NCBI GenBank assembly: GCA_023393235.1
Contig: JAEWMH010000017.1
Location: 1 to 37,435 of the forward strand
DNA: 37,435 nucleotides
DNA from: Bacillota bacterium
GTDB taxonomy: Bacteria; Bacillota; Bacilli; Paenibacillales; NBRC-103111
Reading direction: 5' to 3'
Shown: positions 15,511 through 22,648 of the stretch, piece by piece
Layout of the letters: each line of letters starts with the position of its first letter
How positions within the stretch are numbered: the first letter of the stretch is position 1
Notes under the pieces: generated by a model
The model's database searches: none
Seen by the model: only the letters and a program-made list of their open reading frames with translations
Told to the model about the DNA's origin: nothing
Position numbers and translations under genes: made by a program

Positions 15511-16656
15511 TTATAGTCCTTGTCTGATTTCCTTCACAGCGCCGATCAAGGCGTCCACTTCCACTTCCGTTGAGAAGTACCCTACACTTGCCCGTACCGC
15601 TCCGGTTTCTGTTGTTCCTGCCGATTGGTGAGCCAACGGAGTACAATGATATCCCGCTCTCACCGCAATTTGAAAGGATTGATCAAGAATAAATGCCACT
15701 TCGGACGGATCCGTGTCCGCCAAACGGAAGGCAACGATTCCTGTTCTAGGTTCTCCTATTTCCGGCCCCAGCAACTCGACTCCTTCAATTCCCATCAGGC
15801 CTTCCATCATCCTCCGGACAAGCCTGCTTTCCTTGTCATGAATGGCTTCTACCCCTTCACGCAAGACAAACTTCACACCTTCACCCAATCCTGCAATACC
15901 AGGTGTATTCTGTGTGCCCGATTCATATCTGTCCGGTCTCACCTGAGGCTGGTCCACAGCCTCGGATTGGCTGCCTGTCCCTCCATGATGCAAAGGCTCC
16001 AATTCTACATCGGGGTTGATGTACAACCCTCCCGTCCCCTGAGGCCCCAGGAGCCCCTTGTGACCAGGGAAGGCTAATAGATCAATGTTCATGCCCTCAA
16101 CGTCTACAGGCAGGATTCCGGCGCTCTGAGCAGCATCCACAAGGAAGCGTATCCCTTTTCGTTTGCAGATAGAACCAATTTCAGCAACCGGCTGGATCGT
16201 ACCCAGCAGATTGGAGCTGTGAGTAACTGCAACCAGCCCAGTATGGGGACGGATCTCCTTCTCCACTTCATCCAACCGGATTCTCCCCTCCCGGTCTGTT
16301 TGGAGATATGTCACCTCTATACCCAGCTTCCGCACCAAATACTCCAAGGGCCGGCGGATAGAGTTATGCTCCACAGTTGTACTGATTACATGCATACCAG
16401 GCTTCACATAGCCCTTAATTGCCAGATTCAATGCTTCTGTCGTGTTCGCCGCGAAGGCAATGTCATTGGCGTTGCGGATATGAAACAGCTTGGCCAGCTG
16501 CACACGGGTCTGGAATAAAATCCGGCTGGCTTGAACGGCCATTTGGTGGCCGCCTCTTCCCGGATTAGCGGCAGACTCCTGCATACACTTCACCATCGCC
16601 TCCGTAACCTGCGGCGGCTTCGGCCAGCTTGTTGCGGCATTATCCAAATAGATCAT
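15511..16656 (-). CDS. Class V aminotransferase / cysteine desulfurase-like protein
   Basis: A 381-residue PLP enzyme. The N-terminus MIYLDNAATSWPKPP is typical. The PLP-contacting His97 in TTVEHNSI, Asp174 and Gln177 in VDAAQSAG, and Schiff-base Lys200 in AFPGHKGLLGPQGTGG are present. A Cys in VRAGYHCTPLAHQ near the C-terminus matches the active-site Cys of this cysteine-desulfurase-like subgroup, so sulfur release from cysteine is likely. The partner and purpose (Fe-S or tRNA thiolation) are not shown by context. I start at ATG 16656, with GGGGAG eight bases upstream; the frame opens three codons earlier with GTG. It is followed by DUF4446 and preceded by a terminator after parB. Confidence 0.9.
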   Translation of the reverse strand: MIYLDNAATSWPKPPQVTEAMVKCMQESAANPGRGGHQMAVQASRILFQTRVQLAKLFHIRNANDIAFAANTTEALNLAIKGYVKPGMHVISTTVEHNSIRRPLEYLVRKLGIEVTYLQTDREGRIRLDEVEKEIRPHTGLVAVTHSSNLLGTIQPVAEIGSICKRKGIRFLVDAAQSAGILPVDVEGMNIDLLAFPGHKGLLGPQGTGGLYINPDVELEPLHHGGTGSQSEAVDQPQVRPDRYESGTQNTPGIAGLGEGVKFVLREGVEAIHDKESRLVRRMMEGLMGIEGVELLGPEIGEPRTGIVAFRLADTDPSEVAFILDQSFQIAVRAGYHCTPLAHQSAGTTETGAVRASVGYFSTEVEVDALIGAVKEIRQGL

Positions 16657-16703
16657 TACACCCACTCCCCTCGCCAGCGTCTCCGTATCCTATTCTTCAG
16701 ACA

Positions 16704-16756
16704 ACGAAAGCATACCCGGCCTTTACTCAGGATCAAGGCGATTTCAGGTATGCTTC
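16704..16756 (-). terminator. Composite terminator after parB
   Basis: A 9-bp outer stem AAGCATACC/GGTATGCTT encloses an inner stem GCCTT/AAGGC. On the minus strand the exit reads TCGTTGTCT, a moderate T-tract. It separates parB from the aminotransferase gene. Confidence 0.6.
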
Positions 16757-16774
16757 AGGTGCTCGATCAAGCTA

Positions 16775-17635
16775 TTAACTTATTCTTCCTTGAAGCAGTT
16801 CTAATATTCTTTCCAAGTCATCCTTGGAATAATAGGAGAATTCAATTTTACCTTTATTCTGCATCTGCGGCTTTATCTTCACAGCTGTTCTGAATATGCT
16901 CCGCAGATTTTCCTCCACCTCATCCATAAACGGATCTTTCTTTCTTGCTTTCAGAGGCTTAACTGCTTCCTTCATTTTAGTTTCCTCAAGCTGCTGAATG
17001 GCTTCCTCCAGTTCACGCACACTCCACTGCTGCTTGATACAGGTGTCAGCCAATTCCTTCTGCTTAGGTTCTCCCTTAACACCGGCGATTGCCCTTGCAT
17101 GTCCCATGGAAATTGTTCCACGTGAAACATATTGCTTAATCTCTTCCGGAAGCTGCAGAAGCCGCAGGAAGTTGGCAATATGCGAACGGCTTTTACCCAC
17201 CTTCACAGAAAGCTCTTCTTGTGTCAGCTTAAATTGATCTATAAGCGCCTGATATGCCAAGGCTTGCTCCATGGCGTTCAGGTCCTCCCGCTGCACGTTC
17301 TCGATCAGCGCAATCTCCATAACCTGCTGGTCACTAAATTTCCGGACAACTGCAGGAATGGTAGTTAGGCCACAAGCCTGGGAGGCCCGAAAGCGCCGTT
17401 CACCGGCTATAATTTCATAACCCTTAAGTACGGTACGGACAATGATCGGCTGAATAACTCCATGTTCCTTGATTGAAGCCGCAAGTTCCTGAATACTTTC
17501 TTCATTGAAGGTTTTCCGGGGCTGATACGGGTTTGCCCGCAGCTGCTGTATTGGGATTTCAATTACTTTATCATCTTCACTAACATTTAACGATGGGATA
17601 AGAGCATCCAAGCCTCTTCCTAAGCGCTTATTCAC
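16775..17635 (-). CDS. parB: Chromosome-partitioning protein ParB (Spo0J)
   Basis: A 286-residue CTP-dependent DNA clamp that binds parS near the origin and spreads to recruit SMC. Visible parts: a basic N-terminus RLGRGLDAL that stimulates ParA, the ParB/Srx box IIAGERRFRAS with GERRFR at 78-83 for CTP binding, the helix-turn-helix LTQEELSVKVGKSRSHIANFLRLL, and a C-terminal dimer segment. The start is GTG at 17635, overlapping the parA stop by 8 bases, so translation is coupled. The gene contains a perfect parS site at 17114-17129 encoding the Val-Ser-Arg-Gly-Thr turn. Confidence 0.96.
   Translation of the reverse strand: MNKRLGRGLDALIPSLNVSEDDKVIEIPIQQLRANPYQPRKTFNEESIQELAASIKEHGVIQPIIVRTVLKGYEIIAGERRFRASQACGLTTIPAVVRKFSDQQVMEIALIENVQREDLNAMEQALAYQALIDQFKLTQEELSVKVGKSRSHIANFLRLLQLPEEIKQYVSRGTISMGHARAIAGVKGEPKQKELADTCIKQQWSVRELEEAIQQLEETKMKEAVKPLKARKKDPFMDEVEENLRSIFRTAVKIKPQMQNKGKIEFSYYSKDDLERILELLQGRIS
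17114..17129. other. parS site within parB
   Basis: TGTTCCACGTGAAACA, identical to the Bacillus consensus parS (TGTTNCACGTGAAACA). Its place inside the parB coding sequence is the same as that of the parS in B. subtilis spo0J. It is a ParB loading site. Confidence 0.96.
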
Positions 17636-18389
17636 TCATAATCACTTCCTTTGCAAGCTCCATATAAACCTCTGCTCCTTTGGAACGGGGATCATATGTA
17701 ATGATAGATTGCCCATGGCTGGGAGCTTCGCTTAAGCGAACATTCCGCGGGATAATCGTTTGGTAGACCTTTTGTTGAAAATACTTTTTAACCTCTTCTA
17801 TAACTTGAATCCCCAAATTGGTTCTGGCATCAAACATCGTCAGCAGAACACCTTCAATTTGGAGCGTTGTATTCAAATGCTTTTGAACCAGGCGGACAGT
17901 ATTAAGCAATTGGCTCAAACCCTCCAAGGCGTAATACTCACACTGGATCGGAATGATAACGGAATCCGCAGCTGTAAGAGAGTTAATGGTTAAGATACCC
18001 AAGGAGGGAGGACAATCGATCAGAATGTAATCAAACATATGCTTTACCAGGTGCAAGGACTTCTTCAGCCTGACTTCTCTGGAGATGGTAGGCACCAGCT
18101 CGATTTCGGCACCGGCCAATTGAATGGTAGCAGGAATAATCTTCAGGTTATCAATATTGGTAGGGACAATAGCATCCTTAGGGTGAACATCGTTAATAAT
18201 TACATCATAAATGCAGTTGCTGACATCCGCCTTGTTCACTCCAATTCCGCTGGTGGTATTCCCTTGCGGGTCAATATCCACCAGGAGCACCCTTTTCCCC
18301 AGACTAGCCAGGGAGGCGCCTAGATTCACGGATGTGGTGGTTTTCCCCACTCCGCCCTTCTGGTTGGTTACTGCAATTATTTTAGACAA
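17628..18389 (-). CDS. parA: Chromosome-partitioning ATPase ParA (Soj)
   Basis: A 253-residue ParA/MinD ATPase, the same length as B. subtilis Soj. Deviant Walker A KGGVGKTT at residues 11-18, Walker A' DIDPQGN, Walker B YILIDCPPSLG, and the Soj-specific IPATIQLAGAEIELVP and GVLLTMFDARTNLG. It regulates DnaA and helps separate origins with ParB. I chose TTG at 18389: GAGGTG lies six bases upstream and the protein begins MSKIIAVTNQ as in Soj; a GTG at 18398 overlaps the Shine-Dalgarno. The leader of about 180 bases carries repeats and a hairpin (see separate entries). Confidence 0.96.
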   Translation of the reverse strand: MSKIIAVTNQKGGVGKTTTSVNLGASLASLGKRVLLVDIDPQGNTTSGIGVNKADVSNCIYDVIINDVHPKDAIVPTNIDNLKIIPATIQLAGAEIELVPTISREVRLKKSLHLVKHMFDYILIDCPPSLGILTINSLTAADSVIIPIQCEYYALEGLSQLLNTVRLVQKHLNTTLQIEGVLLTMFDARTNLGIQVIEEVKKYFQQKVYQTIIPRNVRLSEAPSHGQSIITYDPRSKGAEVYMELAKEVIMSE

Positions 18390-18421
18390 CCCATTCACCT
18401 CAAACTATTAGTAAGTACCCT

Positions 18422-18518
18422 ACTCGAATCACTTGGTCCTTGCCGCAGGCCGGATAAGTGATGATGAGCTTCGCATTTGGCACAGCCAAATGGAAGGTAA
18501 AACTCGAATCACTTGGTC
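18422..18518. repeat. Direct repeats flanking a palindrome in the parA leader
   Basis: The 17-base ACTCGAATCACTTGGTC occurs exactly at 18422-18438 and 18502-18518, 80 bases apart. Between them lies CATTTGGC-ACA-GCCAAATG (18474-18492), an 8-bp perfect inverted repeat with a 3-base spacer. All three elements fall between the predicted parA promoter and start codon. They could be protein-binding sites or an RNA structure. No further gene is supported in the 374-base gap between parA and noc. Confidence 0.75.
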
Positions 18519-18577
18519 TTTTGCGACAAATTCCGCATTCCCAAAAAGATGGAATCGGTTTCGAAGACTCAAACTTA

Positions 18578-18606
18578 AGTATAGCACAATCCTCACAGCA
18601 TCTTAA
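18578..18606 (-). promoter_or_regulatory. Predicted parA-parB promoter
   Basis: On the minus strand TTAAGA, a 17-bp spacer and TATACT, with an extended -10 (TGCTATACT). The transcript would start near 18571, giving a leader of about 180 bases before the parA TTG. Confidence 0.5.
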
Positions 18607-18684
18607 TAGAAATGTTCGAGCATCCTCTTCAAATCTATGAATATTTCTAAAGTAATTGACCACAAATCGTTAAAAGCACAAAAA

Positions 18685-18720
18685 AACAAAGGCCGTCGAC
18701 AATCCGACCTCTGTTTTTTA
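18685..18720 (-). terminator. Terminator after noc
   Basis: AACAGAGGTC pairs with GGCCTTTGTT (two wobbles) on the minus strand, with TTTTTT following; the plus strand also ends in TTTTTT, so it is bidirectional. Confidence 0.8.
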
Positions 18721-18763
18721 TATATGCACACCAGCATATGCTGTTGAAAGGAATAATCCGCAA

Positions 18764-19579
18764 TTATTGCTTGGGAATCCGGATAATAATTTCATAGTGG
18801 TCCTCATAATCCTTCTCATCGGTCTTAATTTGCATACCGGTATCTGCCACCATACTGACAGATTGGCGGATAGTGTTCAAGGCCAGACGGACACTTTTCC
18901 CATAGAAAACCCGTTTGGATTTTTTAATCTTTTGGGTTTCCAGATAAAACTGAACTCTTGCTTCCGTTTGCTTCACATTCAATTCCTTGGCCAGAATATC
19001 CTGCAGCACCTTCGCCTGAAGCTCCTCCGTATCCAAGGCCAATAATGCTCTCGCATGCCGCTCCGTTATTTTCCGGTCCAGCAGAGCCTGCTTCACGGGC
19101 TCGCTGAGCTGAAGCAGTCTGATTTTATTGGCAATGGTAGACTGGCTTTTGCCGAGACGTTGAGCCAGACTTTCTTGGGTCAGCTGATGCAGCTCTATAA
19201 GCTGCTGGTAAGCCATCGCCTCTTCTATAGAGGTGAGACCCTCTCGCTGCAGGTTTTCAATAAGGGCAATGGAAGCAGCTTGGGAATCATTAAATTCCCG
19301 GATGATGGCCGGAATAGTTTCCATGCCGAGTTTTTTGACAGCGCGGAACCGGCGTTCCCCGGCAATGATCTCAAAAATACCATCGCGAACCCGGACTACT
19401 ATGGGTTGAATCACCCCATGGGTCTTGATGGTTTGGCAGAGCTCATCGATCCGTTCTTCATCAAAAATGGTCCGCGGCTGAAAAGGACTAGGCACAATCT
19501 GGTCCAGCGGAAGCTGTTTGACTTCATCGCCGGAGGGCTTTTCCACCAATCCGAATAATTTGGATAATTGCTCTTTCAT
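18764..19579 (-). CDS. noc: Nucleoid occlusion protein Noc
   Basis: A 271-residue ParB paralogue that binds its own sites and the membrane to keep the division septum off the nucleoid. The N-terminal MKEQLSKLFGLVEK resembles the amphipathic membrane-targeting helix of B. subtilis Noc. GERRFR at 74-79 is the CTP-binding box; LTQESLAQRLGKSQSTIANKIRLLQL is the DNA-recognition helix-turn-helix, followed by KITERHARALLAL; and the ending IIIRIPKQ is Noc-like. The start ATG 19579 aligns with the B. subtilis protein; a GTG at 19594 is the alternative. Its Shine-Dalgarno is weak. Confidence 0.93.
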   Translation of the reverse strand: MKEQLSKLFGLVEKPSGDEVKQLPLDQIVPSPFQPRTIFDEERIDELCQTIKTHGVIQPIVVRVRDGIFEIIAGERRFRAVKKLGMETIPAIIREFNDSQAASIALIENLQREGLTSIEEAMAYQQLIELHQLTQESLAQRLGKSQSTIANKIRLLQLSEPVKQALLDRKITERHARALLALDTEELQAKVLQDILAKELNVKQTEARVQFYLETQKIKKSKRVFYGKSVRLALNTIRQSVSMVADTGMQIKTDEKDYEDHYEIIIRIPKQ

Positions 19580-19618
19580 AGGTTTTTCATTCACCCATTT
19601 TCGTCGTCAGATACTTGG

Positions 19619-19747
19619 CTACTTATATTCATTCTCCGTAATTCCGTCTAATTCCTGCTTGACATCGGCATTATTGAAAAATTCCCCATTATCTATTTGC
19701 GCTGGGTTATATCGAATAATTGACCATAAGGCAAGGAGTCTCGACAT
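19619..19747 (-). CDS. Candidate 42-residue small protein between rsmG and noc
   Basis: A short ORF starting MSRLLALWSIIRYNPAQ and ending GITENEYK. The first dozen residues are hydrophobic/aromatic and basic, and the rest is acidic and Asn-rich (GEFFNNADVKQELDG), a composition that looks like a real peptide rather than chance. AAAGGAG lies about ten bases before the ATG. It sits on the same strand as rsmG and noc; its stop is 39 bases before the noc ATG and its start is 60 bases after the rsmG stop, with parS between. I do not recognise a family. The Shine-Dalgarno is paired in a 10-bp hairpin, which may regulate translation. Confidence 0.5.
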   Translation of the reverse strand: MSRLLALWSIIRYNPAQIDNGEFFNNADVKQELDGITENEYK

Positions 19748-19763
19748 ACTGAAGAGACTCCTT
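19733..19763 (-). promoter_or_regulatory. Hairpin enclosing the small ORF ribosome-binding site
   Basis: On the minus strand AAGGAGTCTC pairs perfectly with GAGACTCCTT around an 11-base loop that holds the ATG. One arm is the Shine-Dalgarno and the other is codons 2-5 of the small ORF. The exit reads GCCTTATGG, not a T-tract, so an RBS-masking hairpin fits better than a terminator for rsmG, although weak termination cannot be excluded. Confidence 0.55.
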
Positions 19764-19765
19764 TA

Positions 19766-19781
19766 TGTTCCACGTGAAACA
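19766..19781. other. parS site between noc and rsmG
   Basis: A second perfect TGTTCCACGTGAAACA, 2.6 kb from the one in parB and about 7 kb from dnaA. It lies in the intergenic region, two bases from the hairpin of the small ORF. Confidence 0.95.
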
Positions 19782-19807
19782 TTATGAATTATTCTAAATG
19801 TGTAATC

Positions 19808-20533
19808 TTAAAGCGGCTCTTTTCCGGGTGTTCCCGGTTTTCGTGGATATTTAGCCGGTGTTAAATCCGTTTTCTTCAGGACAACAATATTCCGTTCGGC
19901 TTCCTCTACCGGAAGAGTAAAGGTATGCACTGTCTCCAGCTGCCCTTTAAGAAGCGCAATGGACCGTTTAGCTTCCTGAAGCTCTTCGGAGGTTTGGGCG
20001 CTTTTCATAGCGGCGAAAATCCCACCGGGACGGACAAACGGCAAACACAGCTCATTTAGAACGGACAACCTGGCCACCGCTCTGGCAGTTACCAGATCGA
20101 ACCGGTCCCGCAGCTCCTTATTCCGCCCCGCTTCCTCCGCTCTTCCGTGAAGAGCTTTTACATCCTGAAGCTGAAGCTGCTCAGACAGATGATTGAGGAA
20201 GTGGATCCGTTTATTTAAGGAATCTACAATCGTCAGCTTCAGATGGGGAAATGCAATTTTGAGCGGGATGGATGGGAAACCTGCCCCTGCACCAATATCC
20301 GCCATGGTAGACACCGAATCCAGCTTCACATAAAATGCCAAGGTTAAGGAATCGTAGAAATGCTTGAGATAAACCTGTTCCCGCTCTGTAATAGCAGTCA
20401 GGTTCATCCGCTCATTCCAGTCCACCAGCTCCCGATAGTAGATTTCAAATTGCTCCAGTTGGCGGCTGCTTAATTCCAGCCCGTGCTCTCTAACCCGGGC
20501 GCTGAATTGTTCCACTACAATATCCTGACTCAT
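19808..20533 (-). CDS. rsmG: 16S rRNA (guanine-N7) methyltransferase RsmG (GidB)
   Basis: A 241-residue SAM-dependent enzyme that methylates N7 of the guanine equivalent to E. coli 16S G527. The SAM site reads MADIGAGAGFPSIPLKIAFP (GAGAGFP at 81-87), followed by TIVDSLNKRIHFLNHL; the N-terminal WNERMNLTAITE and the later LVTARAVARLSVLNEL are family marks. The ATG overlaps the mnmG stop by four bases (ATGA), so the two genes are coupled, as is usual for gidA-gidB. Loss in other bacteria gives low-level streptomycin resistance. Confidence 0.95.
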   Translation of the reverse strand: MSQDIVVEQFSARVREHGLELSSRQLEQFEIYYRELVDWNERMNLTAITEREQVYLKHFYDSLTLAFYVKLDSVSTMADIGAGAGFPSIPLKIAFPHLKLTIVDSLNKRIHFLNHLSEQLQLQDVKALHGRAEEAGRNKELRDRFDLVTARAVARLSVLNELCLPFVRPGGIFAAMKSAQTSEELQEAKRSIALLKGQLETVHTFTLPVEEAERNIVVLKKTDLTPAKYPRKPGTPGKEPL

Positions 20534-22425
20534 GAAAGTTTCGCCGCCCGTACTTGGTTATAATGCTCCAAATAAACCAGTAGAATTGAAATATCTGCCG
20601 GGGTCACACCTGCAATACGTGAAGCCTGTCCAATGGAAATGGGACGGATCTGTTCAAGCTTCTGTTTAGCTTCATTGGCCAAACCATGGATCGGAGTATA
20701 ATCAATATCCTCGGGAATCCGCTTCTGCTCCATCTTACGCAGCCGGTCCACCTGTTGAAGCTGCTTTTCAATGTAGCCGGCGTACTTTACTTCGATCTCC
20801 ACCTGCTCCTTCACATCCTCCCGCAGCTGCACGGGTGACGGAGAAATCCGCTCGATATGGTCCATAGTAATTTCCGGACGGCGGAGCAAGGATAACAGAT
20901 CCACGGAATTGTTCAAAATCACCGTTCCAGCTTCTTCCAGTATCTGCTGAACTGTCTCCTCAGGACGGACTCGAGTGGCTTTAAGACGCTCCAGTTCTCC
21001 AGCAATCTGGTTCCGCTTTTCCTCAAACCGGGCAAACCGCTGGGGAGAAATCAAGCCGATGTCATATCCGATGGGAGTCAGACGCAGATCCGCATTATCA
21101 TTGCGGAGAAGCAACCGGTATTCCGCCCGGGAGGTCAGCAGACGGTAAGGATCGTTGGTGCCCTTAGTCACCAAGTCGTCGATTAGCACACCGATGTATG
21201 CTTCGGAACGGTCCAATACCACCGCTTCCTTGCCCTGCACCTTACGCGCGGCATTAATCCCGGCCATTATGCCTTGCCCTGCGGCCTCCTCGTATCCGGA
21301 GGTGCCATTAATTTGGCCAGCTGTGAACAATCCTTCCACCAGTTTGGTTTCCAGACTGGGCTTCAGCTGCGTAGGCACAACAGCATCGTATTCAATGGCA
21401 TAACCCGTCCGCATCATCTGTACCTTTTCCAGACCGGGAATGGAACGCAAAATTTCCAATTGCACATCCTCCGGCATACTGGTGGACAGCCCCTGCACAT
21501 AGTATTCAGAGGTATTGCGGCCTTCCGGCTCCAGGAAAATCTGATGCTTCGGCTTATCGGCAAAACGGACAATTTTGTCCTCGATAGACGGACAATACCG
21601 GGGACCAGTCCCTTCAATGGCTCCAGAGAACATCGGCGCCCGGTGAAGGTTATCCTGAATAATCCGATGGGTATCCTCGGATGTGTAGGTCAGCCAACAT
21701 GGCAGCTGATCGGGTACTTCCTCTTCTGTTTCGAAGGAGAAGAAACGAGGTTTTTCATCCCCGGGCTGAATCTCCGTTTTGGAGAAGTCGATGGTGCTGC
21801 CATGCACCCGCGGCGGTGTCCCTGTTTTGAAACGGACAAGCTGGAAACCCAGCTCCTTCAGACAAGCCGACAGGCGGACGGAGGGCTGCTGGTTGTTCGG
21901 CCCGCTTTCGTACATCAGCTCCCCGATAATGACCTTGCCACGAAGATAGGTTCCTGTGGTAATGACAACCGTTTTCGACAAATATTGCGCACCGGTTTTC
22001 GTCACGACACCACGGCAAACGCCATCCTCTACCACAAGCTCCTCCACCATTCCTTGAACCATAGTCAAGTTGGGTGTCTTCTCAATGGTTTCCTTCATGG
22101 TCCGTTGGTATAGCACCTTATCCGCTTGAGCGCGTAATGCATGAACGGCCGGTCCCTTACCTGTATTCAACGTACGGAGCTGGATATAAGTCTTATCGAT
22201 ATTGCGGCCCATCTCTCCGCCCAGCGCGTCAATCTCCCGGACCACATGTCCCTTAGCCGGACCGCCGATAGACGGATTACAGGGCATAAACGCCACCATA
22301 TCCAAATTTATAGTTAGAAGCAGCGTGCGGCAGCCCATCCGGGCAGCAGCCAATGCGGCTTCACAGCCTGCATGGCCTGCACCGACAACGATAACTTCAT
22401 ATTCGCCTGCTGTATATCCTGTCAT
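20530..22425 (-). CDS. mnmG: tRNA uridine-5-carboxymethylaminomethyl modification enzyme MnmG (GidA)
   Basis: A 631-residue FAD enzyme that with MnmE installs the (carboxymethyl)aminomethyl group on U34 of tRNAs. The dinucleotide-binding fold begins VIVVGAGHAGCEAALAAARM; the MnmG block MPCNPSIGGPAKGHVVREID, the FKTGTPPRV motif and the C-terminal helical domain with GLANEAKQKLEQIRP and AGVTPADISILLVYLE are present. I start at ATG 22425, with AGGAGGTG seven bases upstream, rather than three codons earlier. It is separated from mnmE by 223 bases with its own possible promoter (a TATAAT near 22615) and is coupled to rsmG downstream. Confidence 0.96.
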   Translation of the reverse strand: MTGYTAGEYEVIVVGAGHAGCEAALAAARMGCRTLLLTINLDMVAFMPCNPSIGGPAKGHVVREIDALGGEMGRNIDKTYIQLRTLNTGKGPAVHALRAQADKVLYQRTMKETIEKTPNLTMVQGMVEELVVEDGVCRGVVTKTGAQYLSKTVVITTGTYLRGKVIIGELMYESGPNNQQPSVRLSACLKELGFQLVRFKTGTPPRVHGSTIDFSKTEIQPGDEKPRFFSFETEEEVPDQLPCWLTYTSEDTHRIIQDNLHRAPMFSGAIEGTGPRYCPSIEDKIVRFADKPKHQIFLEPEGRNTSEYYVQGLSTSMPEDVQLEILRSIPGLEKVQMMRTGYAIEYDAVVPTQLKPSLETKLVEGLFTAGQINGTSGYEEAAGQGIMAGINAARKVQGKEAVVLDRSEAYIGVLIDDLVTKGTNDPYRLLTSRAEYRLLLRNDNADLRLTPIGYDIGLISPQRFARFEEKRNQIAGELERLKATRVRPEETVQQILEEAGTVILNNSVDLLSLLRRPEITMDHIERISPSPVQLREDVKEQVEIEVKYAGYIEKQLQQVDRLRKMEQKRIPEDIDYTPIHGLANEAKQKLEQIRPISIGQASRIAGVTPADISILLVYLEHYNQVRAAKLS

Positions 22426-22648
22426 TTTGTACACCTCCTATTGCCAATCACATGCAAAAAAACGTATTAGACACTCATGCAGCGGTTCCAGCCACACTGT
22501 ACACTGATGAAATATCGGAGAAGACCCTCCAACCGGCTTCATCGTTTTCGTGGTTTCCATAACACGCCCAGCCTTTGGCTCGGACCATGTTATTTCAGGC
22601 TAGACATCCATCTATTATACAAGGATCTGTCCCCATAGGAACAGGCCA

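Noticed and set aside
18400..18663. An 87-codon minus-strand frame with several Cys residues upstream of parA
   Set aside because: It starts at a GTG without Shine-Dalgarno, spans the predicted parA promoter, and the two DNA repeats fall in different frames of it, so the repeats are not protein repeats.
22438..22560. A 40-codon ORF in the mnmG leader ending just before the mnmG Shine-Dalgarno
   Set aside because: No usable Shine-Dalgarno and an unconvincing composition; it could still be a leader peptide but is not supported.
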